Made by a program: the position numbers and the translations under genes
Origin: Paenibacillus azoreducens
GTDB taxonomy: Bacteria > Bacillota > Bacilli > Paenibacillales > Paenibacillaceae
DNA: 64,000 bases
NCBI RefSeq assembly: GCF_021654775.1
Contig: NZ_AP025343.1
Coordinates: forward strand, 4,431,501-4,495,500
Direction: 5' to 3'
Shown: positions 8,473-17,400 of the stretch, piece by piece
How the letters are laid out: each line of letters starts with the position of its first letter
Position numbering within the stretch: the stretch's first letter is position 1
Notes under the pieces: generated by a model
What the model was told of the DNA's origin: nothing
The model's database searches: none
What the model saw: only the letters and a program-made list of their open reading frames with translations

Positions 8473-9630
8473 CTAGTGGGCATATGCGAGCAATGCCATC
8501 AAATTGTCAAATGAAAAAGCTTGTTTCGTCGCCGGATCCCCGTAGCCGCCGTACAGCGGGCTTGTCTTATCGGTCACCCGGTACTTCTCCATCTGCTGTA
8601 TGCTGTCCTTATACAAATCAACGTCACCCAGCACAGAACCAATCATAGCCGTTATGGCATAGATCGCGGTTGACTGGATCTGATTCTGCGGGATGCCGTT
8701 TTTGTCATATTGGCCGTACAATGTTCCGTTCTTCACATGTTCTTTCAAGTAAGCGATGCTTTCGGGATGCTCAAGACCGGCCTCGGATAACGTAAGGATC
8801 GTTAGCACCGACTCAACTGTGTTAATCCCTTCCGAACGGTATGTATCCGTACCATAATGATATCTCGTCTCGTAAAAGGGAAAGGCGTCCGACAAATATC
8901 CGTTTTGGATGATTTTCTGCATATTTTCGATCAAAGCGGTTTGCTGCTTTGCAGGGATGGCCAGCCGTTTCAATGTCGTTAGATCAATATAACATAACGT
9001 CACAAAATCATTTGTAACCTTATAGGTTTCGTCGTAAAAATCGTAAAGCTTGTCGTCCTTGACGTTAAAGTTATAGAACCGTTTGCCGTAGGCGTCAGCC
9101 AATTCGACATAATCCTTGGAATGAAACTGATCCCCTGCATCATACAAGGCTCTAATGATCCGAAGGTCGTCGACGGCGGCATTGATCGTGTATTTCTTAT
9201 CCTGCTTGGGACTGAAACGGTAGCTAAAACCTGAAGGAAGATCAAATATTTGCTTTGCGCGCTCCCATTCGGCTTGAAAAGCATCCTTCTGATTCGTTAG
9301 CACATCATAACGCATCAACAGGCCTGCGGATTCGCTCAAAATCTCGTGACCTGTGGCAGCCGTATCCGACTCGCTGCTATCCTCAAAATTCGTATAGGCT
9401 CCATATGGCCCGTACATTTTGCTCATGACAAAACGTTCAGTGTCCTCGCGATGATGCTGCAATTTCAACTGATCACTAAAATGCGTATTATGGGCAGCAG
9501 TCGGATTTTCTGGACCTGTAGGCTTTTCCGAATTTTTCGGCTGTCCATTTTGGATCGTGGGACTGTCGCAGGCCGTAAGAACATTTAGTGCCAAAATGAC
9601 GCTCATCCCGCATGTCCAAAAATTTTTCAC
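8473..9630 (-). CDS. Secreted lipoprotein, glycoside hydrolase family 8-like (YdaJ-like)
   Basis: The GTG at 9630 is preceded by AGGAGGT with six bases between, giving a 385-residue protein with a lipoprotein signal ending in the lipobox LTAC. A longer frame starting at 9735 would run into the previous gene and lose the signal peptide. The mature part looks like the (alpha/alpha)6 fold of GH8/YdaJ: a Glu in HEILSESAGLLMRY fits the proton donor and VDDLRIIRAL fits the conserved Asp region. Such a hydrolase in an EPS operon probably trims or releases the polymer outside the cell. The stop is 38 bases before the next gene. Confidence 0.75.
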   Translation of the reverse strand: MKNFWTCGMSVILALNVLTACDSPTIQNGQPKNSEKPTGPENPTAAHNTHFSDQLKLQHHREDTERFVMSKMYGPYGAYTNFEDSSESDTAATGHEILSESAGLLMRYDVLTNQKDAFQAEWERAKQIFDLPSGFSYRFSPKQDKKYTINAAVDDLRIIRALYDAGDQFHSKDYVELADAYGKRFYNFNVKDDKLYDFYDETYKVTNDFVTLCYIDLTTLKRLAIPAKQQTALIENMQKIIQNGYLSDAFPFYETRYHYGTDTYRSEGINTVESVLTILTLSEAGLEHPESIAYLKEHVKNGTLYGQYDKNGIPQNQIQSTAIYAITAMIGSVLGDVDLYKDSIQQMEKYRVTDKTSPLYGGYGDPATKQAFSFDNLMALLAYAH

Positions 9631-9667
9631 CGTCCTACCTCCTGCTTTAGGCACGTTTTTCCGGGTA

Positions 9668-10672
9668 TTATTTGGAAACGAACTCAGACTGTCGGTATTC
9701 TCTTGGATACGTCTCATGTTTATGAATTTCATCATGTGGGTAGTGGAGGGTCTCTCTTATAATATACTGAGGTCTGTTTTTGCTTTCGTCATATATTCGG
9801 GCTATATATTCACCCATAATGCCCAGCGACAGCATCTGGACACCGCTAAACAAAGTAATGGCGGTCATAATAGACGTCCAACCCCGCTCTACTGCAGGAA
9901 GATCAAACAGCTTCGCGCACAAGGAGTATACCAGCACCACAAAAGCAAGCACGACCGTCAACATCCCCATCCGGGTGATCAGTTTTAGCGGTTTGGACGA
10001 AAAAGAAAAAATTCCGTCAGAAGCAAAAGCGATCATCTTGCGCAGCGGATATTTCGTTTCACCCGCGGCCCGCTCATCCCGGTCATATTCCACGAAGGTC
10101 TGGTTAAATCCAATCCAACTGATGATCCCGCGAATAAATTTGTTTCGCTCCGTCATTCGGTTAAATACATGCACGACCTTGCGGTCGATCAAACGAAAAT
10201 CCCCCGTATCCCGCGGGATATGGGTATCTGACATACGCTGAAGAAAGCGATAGAACAAAGAAGCCGACGCAAGCTTGAACAGCGTTTCGCCTTTACGTTT
10301 TCTTCGTTTTCCGTATACGACGTCGTATCCTTCCTTCCACTTCTCCAGCATGTCATGAATCACTTCGGGAGGGTCCTGCAAATCCGCATCGATAATGACG
10401 ACACAGTCGCCTCTTGATTGGTTGATGCCCGCCGTAACCGCTGCCTGATGACCAAAATTTCTGGCAAAGTTTATAACCCGAACGTGGTCATCCTCCCTTG
10501 CCAGCTCATCCAAAATGCTCATCGTGCGGTCCTTGCTCCCATCGTTTACAAAGAGAAGCTCGTATGCATAACTTGTGTCGATCATTACGTCCGTTAATGC
10601 GCTGTAGCACTGCCGGATGACCTCTTCCTCATTGTAAGCGGGGACAACAACCGATATGCATTTATCGTCCAT
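9668..10672 (-). CDS. GtrB/YkoT-like polyprenyl-phosphate glycosyltransferase
   Basis: A 334-residue GT2 enzyme with VVPAYNEEEVI, VNDGSKDRT, a DxD-type motif in VIIDADLQDPP and a GxTKYPLRKMIAFASDG segment leading into two C-terminal membrane helices. This is the DPM1/GtrB layout: it transfers a sugar from a nucleotide donor to undecaprenyl phosphate on the inner face of the membrane. It is the first gene of the EPS operon, and its usual partner GtrA is the last (667). The ATG at 10672 has AAGGAG eight bases upstream; the GTG at 10681 overlaps that site and was rejected. Confidence 0.88.
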   Translation of the reverse strand: MDDKCISVVVPAYNEEEVIRQCYSALTDVMIDTSYAYELLFVNDGSKDRTMSILDELAREDDHVRVINFARNFGHQAAVTAGINQSRGDCVVIIDADLQDPPEVIHDMLEKWKEGYDVVYGKRRKRKGETLFKLASASLFYRFLQRMSDTHIPRDTGDFRLIDRKVVHVFNRMTERNKFIRGIISWIGFNQTFVEYDRDERAAGETKYPLRKMIAFASDGIFSFSSKPLKLITRMGMLTVVLAFVVLVYSLCAKLFDLPAVERGWTSIMTAITLFSGVQMLSLGIMGEYIARIYDESKNRPQYIIRETLHYPHDEIHKHETYPREYRQSEFVSK

Positions 10673-11050
10673 CCATCCCACTCCTTATGACCTTATGAAC
10701 TTATATCATCACTAGGCCTGGATGCCTAATGAATAAATATCTTTGAAAGAATAAATTTAATATTATTCAAATTATTAAACTCTAACACCTACAATATAAC
10801 ACATGAAATTGCCGCAGCTATCGACAAATTTTAGAATTTCTTGCCTTTAACCCCTCCTTTTCGCCGAATATCTAAGTTTTTTTCATAGTTTTCATTCTTT
10901 TTCATGAATTTTTACTCGATCTAAGAGCATGCATCAATCGTACTATCGCTTCAAACTGTACTATCAGCTATATTTCCATTCTATTGATTCCGCTTACATC
11001 AATGCGCATCCCTAGCATTTTCGTTAATTTAAAAAGGTTTACGAAATAAG
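10673..11050. other. AT-rich intergenic region upstream of the EPS operon
   Basis: This stretch separates the minus-strand EPS operon from a plus-strand hydrolase remnant. It must hold the operon promoter, but no pair of -35 and -10 boxes with good spacing stood out, and no hairpin or riboswitch-like fold was recognised. Confidence 0.5.
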
Positions 11051-11719
11051 CATCACAAAGAGAAGATTTTCATTCTGGGGCATTCATGGGGTTCGGTGCT
11101 TGGCAGCCTGTTCATTAAAAAATATCCGGAGCTCGTACAGGCTTATATCGGCGTTGGGCAGGTTGTCAATATGAGGGACAATGAACGCGTCGGTTATGAA
11201 AAAGTACTGGAAACGGCGAAAAAGGCAGGAAATGACCATCATTATCAAGCACTACTTCGTTTGGAACCTTACCCTACGCCTGCATTCGGTGACGAAATGA
11301 TCCGGAAGCTTAAACAGGTACGGAAATTTCAAAGAAAATATAAGCTATCGGCTGGTCCAACACCAGAGCTTGTCATGAATGCGTTATGTTCGCCCTTTTA
11401 TACTCTTAAAGATACGAGATATTTTTTTATCTCCGGGGCAGCTGACGGAAGGCAGGATCACATCTGGAAATATTTAATGGAATCATACGATCTTTCGACT
11501 ATCGGGACTGACTATAAAATACCTGTCTTTTATATCCATGGCGATCGGGATTGGCAAACCCCTTATCCGCTGGCGCAGGAATTCTTCTTGAGCATACAAG
11601 CGCCGCTTAAGCTGTTTTATTTCATTCCGGATGCGGGCCATATCCCCATGCTTGAGCAAAAAACGAAATTCAACGAAGCGTTATTTGATATTTTCAAACG
11701 AACAAATGATATGATATAG
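11051..11719 (+). pseudogene. Alpha/beta hydrolase, 5'-truncated
   Basis: Codons from 11051 read into the nucleophile elbow GHSWGS of an alpha/beta hydrolase, and the frame runs to 11719 with the acid in HGDRDWQTP and the histidine in DAGHIPMLEQ, so the catalytic triad is intact. The 100 or so residues that normally precede the elbow are missing: upstream in the same frame a stop appears near 11030, with no plausible start or ribosome-binding site. A GTG at 11096 lies inside the elbow and would give a protein without the nucleophile. The acetyltransferase gene follows by 23 bases. Most likely a deletion remnant. Confidence 0.75.
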
Positions 11720-11742
11720 GCAAATACAGGGAGAGGAGCAGC

Positions 11743-12312
11743 ATGATGGAACAAATAGAAGGGCTGCAGATCGAAGGAAAAGGCATTATTTTACGTATGG
11801 CGAAAGAGACCGATTTAGAGGCATATTACTCGTTTTTGCAGGATGCCGAATCGAAAAAGCTAACAGGCTCAAATCAAGAATTTACCCGCGAGGTCATTGC
11901 CGATTGGCTGCGAAAGATCGCAGAACCGAATCCGGATCGCGTTGATTTCATGATCATATCGAAGGAAACGAAAGAATTGCTGGGTGAGGTCGTTTTGAAC
12001 GAAATCGATTCTGCGAACCGCAGCGCGAATATTCGAATCGGCATTCAAGGCTCATCCAATCGCGGCAAAGGTCACGGTACGGAAGCGATGATTCTCACGC
12101 TCCGCCACGGCTTCGAAACATTAAAACTGCACCGGATCCATCTGGGCGTTTATCCTTTTAACCCGAGAGCTATTCATGTATATAAGAAAATCGGTTTTCA
12201 ACAAGAAGGAATACAGCGGGACGCCATATACCAGGACGGAAAATTCCATGACATGATTGAAATGTCGCTGCTTGAAGATGAATTCCGGGCTTTGCATGGA
12301 GAAAATGAGTAG
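11743..12312 (+). CDS. GNAT family N-acetyltransferase (RimJ/RimL type)
   Basis: 189 residues with the GNAT order: an N-terminal ILRMAKETDLEAYY strand-helix, a central sheet (DFMIISKETKELLGEV), the acetyl-CoA loop in SNRGKGHGTEAM and the C-terminal block LHRIHLGVYPFNPRAIHVY followed by KIGFQQEG. This fits enzymes that acetylate the alpha-amino group of a protein or a small amine; the substrate is unknown. GAGAGGAG lies just before the paired ATG codons at 11743 and 11746. A hairpin at 12389 follows the gene. Confidence 0.85.
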   Translation: MMEQIEGLQIEGKGIILRMAKETDLEAYYSFLQDAESKKLTGSNQEFTREVIADWLRKIAEPNPDRVDFMIISKETKELLGEVVLNEIDSANRSANIRIGIQGSSNRGKGHGTEAMILTLRHGFETLKLHRIHLGVYPFNPRAIHVYKKIGFQQEGIQRDAIYQDGKFHDMIEMSLLEDEFRALHGENE

Positions 12313-12388
12313 CCGGGAATAAATTGCAATCCAGTGCTGTGGTCGCAAGGCAGGAATGATTCAGAGCAGGTTATTGAAACAACGATTA

Positions 12389-12440
12389 AAAAGCCATAGA
12401 GCCCCATCTTAAACAATGGGACGCCCTATGGCTTGTTTTA
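12389..12440. terminator. Bidirectional terminator between convergent genes
   Basis: AAGCCATAG (12391-12399) pairs with CTATGGCTT (12426-12434). T-rich tracts flank it on both strands. It serves the acetyltransferase gene and the decayed dehydrogenase gene that converges on it. Confidence 0.8.
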
Positions 12441-12444
12441 TATT

Positions 12445-13225
12445 CTAGTTATTCGCTTGCGCCGTAACCAAAATTTTGATTTCGTTTTTATTTTTCAGGA
12501 TCGCTTCAAAGCCTTTTTCCGTGATATCATCCAGTTTAATTTTGTTTGTAATGAGCTTTTCGGACTGGAGTCTTCCGTCGGCCATCATATCGATCACCGC
12601 AGGGAAAATGTCGCGATAGCAAATGGTGCCTTTGATATCGATTTCTTTGAAAACGAGTGAATTCAATGCGATGGAAGGGTTTTTCTCCCACAGGCTGACG
12701 ATCATCACTTGATCATTTTGTTTGACGCAATCCACGGCACTTACGAGCGATGGTTCCACACCCGCCACTTCAAAGCAGACATCTGCTCCTTTTCCGGTCA
12801 ATGCACGTACGACTTTAGTCACATTTTCCTTCAAAGGATCTACGGATAGGTTGCGCCCAAACTCAAAGCTTTTTCTCTACGTTCATGCGTAATATCAACA
12901 GCTACGACTTTTGCCGCGCCGGATGCTTTGAGGCATTGAATGACAGCCAGACCGATTGAACCCAGGCCAAATACGACGCAGGTATCGCCGGATTTCAGCT
13001 TGCTTTGACGTACGGCATGAAGGGCTACTGCTACCGGTTCTACCAAGGCGCCTTGCTCATAACTCACTTGATCAGGAAGTTTATGTACCATGTGCTCTTT
13101 AACTACTGTCATTTCGGAGGATCCGCCGCCGTTGCCTGACATCCATGCAAACCAATTTTCTCACAGAGGGTATTTAATCCTTTACAGCAAGGATCGCATG
13201 TTCCCCCATTTATAATCGGTATAAT
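12445..13225 (-). pseudogene. Zinc alcohol dehydrogenase ((R,R)-butanediol dehydrogenase-like), decayed
   Basis: Three stretches in shifted frames together read as the middle and end of a medium-chain zinc dehydrogenase. From about 13225 the structural-zinc region appears (GGTCDPCCKGL, then LCEKIGLHG). A frameshift near 13142 leads into SGNGGGSSEMTVV, EPVAVALHAV and the NAD motif VFGLGSIGLAV. A second shift near 12838 leads into the C-terminal half (GADVCFEVAG to 12445). The N-terminal catalytic-zinc part is missing. The pattern fits old inactivation rather than a sequencing error, since there are at least two shifts and a truncation. Confidence 0.8.
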
Positions 13226-13576
13226 ATTTTCCTTATTTTTCTCTGTGACATTTCTCATAACCTATTATGCCAAAAGTCTGCTGTTTGCCCCGAAAACAGA
13301 ATTCTATCTTCTTGAAAAATCAAACGGATCTTATGACGTCAGCCCTAACATTGACTTGCCAATCATGCAACGAGAAAACCTGATGGAAGGCCGTTGGTAA
13401 TCATTTTGTCATCTGCCCTTTTCATAAAACCGTACCGAAATCCACGCAGGCCACAAACAATCTTTTAGAGTATCAGCTCCCTGGAAAGTGCCAAACCCAC
13501 TACGTGATCGAAGACTACGGTTGCTGGAAATGAGACCTTTGCAACTATCGAGTGGAAACATGTGACTGCAATATCG

Positions 13577-13860
13577 CTTACGAAACCTGCTATCGTTATT
13601 TCAGTGAAATATATCATCTGGCCCTCTTGATCAGAAAGTGGCAAGCAACAAGAGACAATGCAATGCTCTAACGAAACCTGGAATCGTTATTTGGGTAAAA
13701 TATGCCCCCTTAAAAATTCTAACGAAATTGGGTATCGTTATTTAGCTAAATATGAGCTGATTCGGCCGTATTTCACTCTAATAACGATATGGAGTTTCGT
13801 AAGATTTAAAATGACCTCTTTTTTGCAGCAATAGCGTGTCCCAGTTTCGTTAGCCTCTAA
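13577..13860. repeat. Composite palindromic repeat, variant family (CTAACGAAAC)
   Basis: Three direct copies (near 13577, 13669 and 13729) share TAACGAAA followed by a short spacer and ATCGTTATTT, and two inverted copies follow (near 13787 and 13832). The layout, direct copies then inverted copies, is the same as in the repeats at 121 and 26661, whose motif has GGACAC instead of GAAAC. Confidence 0.7.
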
Positions 13861-14255
13861 AGTCGCGATTGTTCGAAATTAGCGATATTCGGGTCGCGAC
13901 TGGTTCGACGTTAGCAGTGTCAGCGTCACACTAAGTATATATAGTAGTGTTTGAGTCACAGCGATTGCGTAACTAGGGATTTAGTGTTGCTCTAGGATTC
14001 GTAGGTTTGCGATATCTGGATCGAGTTTTGTCCATAATTAGTGGTGTAGAGTCGCGTCAAGCGTCATTCTTTGTATGCTCTTCTCGGCTCATTTCATCTT
14101 TATCCCTATCCGATCGCTTTGATCGGCTCATGTTGGAATGAACGCGCCTGACGATTGCTCTGTCGCTTTGTGCACTTACAGTATTTGATGCCTCCTCGTC
14201 CCGCATAACCCTCCCTCTCTTTTGTGCACTAATCCCCATCCCACCTGTCTCATAC
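13861..14255. other. Intergenic region without recognised genes
   Basis: About 395 bases with no supported gene. Short degenerate TTAGCAGTGT and GAGTCGCG-type words recur, but no clear repeat unit can be defined. A short basic frame at 14057-14257 has no family resemblance and was not called. Confidence 0.5.
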
Positions 14256-14291
14256 AAACGCCCCGCTTCATCATCGAAGCGGAGCGTTTTC
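14256..14291 (-). terminator. Intrinsic terminator downstream of the DUF4132 gene
   Basis: AAACGCCCCGCTTC (from 14256) pairs with GAAGCGGAGCGTTT (to 14289) with a seven-base loop. It is 200 bases beyond the stop of the large gene at 14492 and is the first strong hairpin after it. Confidence 0.6.
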
Positions 14292-14491
14292 GCTAATGCC
14301 TTTTATGGAAAATACATAGGATGCTCAATGATTCACATATATTAACGCGAATCAATTATGATTGATTCTACGAATATTTGAAGCTGGAAATATCAATCTA
14401 TATCCCATTCTGTTCATCCGTTAAACCTGCATTCAAGCACGAAATCCAGCCTGAGTTCAAGCAGCCAACCCATAGCGCATGATGCAGTGGA

Positions 14492-17400
14492 CTATAACTG
14501 CACCAAAATTTGCGGATCCTTGATTTTGTTGTCTTCGGCCAGCAGCACCACTTTGGACAGCACTTCGGCCGTTCTCGGATCCTCGTCCAGAAACGGCAAG
14601 AACAGCCGCCCGCGATGCTGGGAATGCACCGGAATAATGTTTAATGCACCGGTACCTTGTTTATATGCCACTCCGCTGCCAAGATGCACCGCATATTCTC
14701 CAAGCTTGCCCTCAATCCGGGCAAAATTGCCATCCAATTTCACATTGTCCAGCTTAAGAAGACGCAAGGACTCTTCCACGATGACTTTCCGCAGTTCGAT
14801 CGTCGTCAGGCTTGCCTCCGGATCGACGCCCCCCACATGCGCCGTGCTCACGACAAGATCAATATCCCGCATCGTTTCAGAGAACAAAATCGGCGGAATC
14901 TGATCCACAGGAATCGTCTTGTACGTTTTCCGGTCCAGGAATTCCACCGTTTCCAAGGTCGGAGCCTCACTGTCCGCAGGCGAAAACCAATCCGCCATCG
15001 CATAGATCGTGGCGATGATATTTTCCTGATAATGCACCTTCTGCAGGCCAGATTCGTAACTTACCGTCCAGCCGCGTCCGCGCAGCAGGGCTACCGTCTT
15101 GCTCGGCTGCACCTGATGCCCGGCATAACGCCGCGATCCGGCTTTGCCTGCACGCTCATCCTCGTTCACGAGATACAGCTCCCGGAACACCTGCTTAAAT
15201 GGCTGCCGGATTCCGCGTTCGAATAAATCCCGCTGATAATCGCTCCAATCGCCGCTTTCATACAAATCCAGCGGATGCGCAATCGTCAGCCCGTCTTTGC
15301 CGGCAAGCACCCAAGCTTCGCCGCCCGGCTCTACGAGCCGTAACGTGCCGTCCACCGCTGACGTGAAATATCCGAGTTGCTGATCCGCTTTAAATACCAG
15401 CGTACTTACCAGCGGCCGAAGGACCGGACTCGCCGCCAATGCCGCCAATTCACTCGCACGGAAACGGCTTTGCTCCTCCATTGAACGCTCCAGCTCCCGC
15501 TTTGCGCGGCGGAACTGGTCGGTCAGTTCTGATTTGGCTTGCTTCAGCTGTTCAATATAACCATTTTTCTTGAATCTTGCAGGCACCGATTTTAACAGCT
15601 TGCCTTTGCTGGTCACTTCAAGCTCGGTTTTGCCTTCTTCATCAACCGTCAGGCGCACATTCGTATCCTCATCCAAAGCGTATGGCTCAAACAGGCTGCC
15701 CAACTGTTCAAGCATGCGCGCTTCCATGTCCCAGGTTAACCGGATCACATCGGCATATCCTGCGCTGCGTGCCAGATTGCCTAGCGCAATCTGCCCAACC
15801 GTACCTTCGCTGGCCCGGCGCTGCGCGCCAAATCCCCTGCTTTGCTTCAGAAACAATTGAATGAAATCATATCTCTCCCGCAGATCCTTCTCTTGATCGG
15901 CTGCCAATGGAATCAAACTATATGCCAGCAGATGTTCTTTATTCCGCTTATCCATGACGGACCGCTTCATGTCATCGAGACGCAAGCGGCCGAGAACCGC
16001 ATCGGCAAACAGCTGCGAGCGGCGGTGATTGGACCCGGCAGAGATATATTTGGCGCAGTCGTACAGCAAACGGAAACGTTCTTCACCTATGGTGCCGTAA
16101 GCTTCCTCGAACCATTTTACGTCGAATGCCCCATCGTTGAATTCCTGCGGCGTAATCGGCGAATAATGAGCAACGATCGTTTCTTTTTCCGCCGAAAAGC
16201 TTTCATTAATATGAGCATGGAAATACCATGCGGCACTGCGCAGCCCTTTCCAGCCCAAATGCTTGGATATAATTTCAATCCATTGGGGCGCATACATGGC
16301 AGCTTCAAGCAGAAGCTTCTCCGAGATCTCCGTTCCCTTCAGCATTTTTTTGAGCTTCTCTTCATCCTCTCCATCACGCGGGTAACAGATCTTCAAGAGA
16401 TGGCTGAGCGATTCTTTTTTGGTGGTCTGACCGCTATAGCCGTAAATATAACCACGGACAAACGTTTCGCCGCCAAGGCTCGTCAGAATGCGGATAAATG
16501 GTTCCATTCCGTAAATCCGTTGAAATGACATCGTATAAATGCTTGCATCTGTCTTCAAATCTCCCCGTGCAAGCTCGATATCCAGAAGACGCGAAACGAT
16601 GCGCTCTCGCAATTCAATCAGCTTATCATTTCGGTTTACCATCGTATCCCCGGACGATGTCAGTACGCGCATGTGATTACGGGCATCCCGGCCAAACAAT
16701 TCCTTGCACAGCTCGTTCTCCCCGATCAACCCCAACGTAAATGCCCTGAAATATTGGTTCACATTGATGCTCGAATAGCAGTCTTTATCGATTTCCCGTC
16801 TCAGCAAATCATATTGATAGGCCGTGCGGAAGAAGGAGCGGAAAGACTCCACATCATAAACCCGGCTCCGCAAAATCATAAACAATGGGGCTGCCGCCAC
16901 AAACCATACCGGTTTATCCTGTTCAGCCAATTTGCTCACGTCGCTTGCCATAATCTTAACCATGGCGGATTCAGCCATATCAAACGTATCGCTTCGCTCA
17001 CTGTCTGTAAAATAAGCAGACACAAGCGTCTTAACCTGCTCGCCGTAACGCAGCCCGTCCAATATTTCCTGCACTTTCAATATGCCCGCAAGCGGGAGCA
17101 TTTGCTCCAAAAATTGCTTCCGCCCGCCCTCAAGCAATTGGGTTCTCCTCATCGCATCGAAATCTACGACATTGGAAAAATAACTGTAGAATGGGTACAA
17201 TGTCCCCGATATATCCTTCAACAAAATAGCATAATAAAGCCCCATCAACTCTTGTGCATTCCATCCGCTTTCCTCGCAATAACGCTGCCACTTTTCTGCA
17301 AGGGGATATTGATGCAATTCATTTTCTCTTTCAAAATGATCATGATCCAGCGTATCCTGACGGGACTTATACGACAATTGCCTTAACTTGGCTCCAATTA

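Noticed and set aside
10681-10800. Sigma-A promoter of the EPS operon
   Set aside because: Several TTGxxx and TAxxxT words exist, but none at 16-18 bases; I could not choose one.
13226-13400. Plus-strand membrane-protein-like stretch ending LMEGRW
   Set aside because: It overlaps the better supported dehydrogenase remnant on the other strand and has no start; could be another gene fragment but not supported.
14057-14257. 66-residue basic frame on the minus strand
   Set aside because: Low-complexity charged sequence, no ribosome-binding site, runs into the terminator at 14256.
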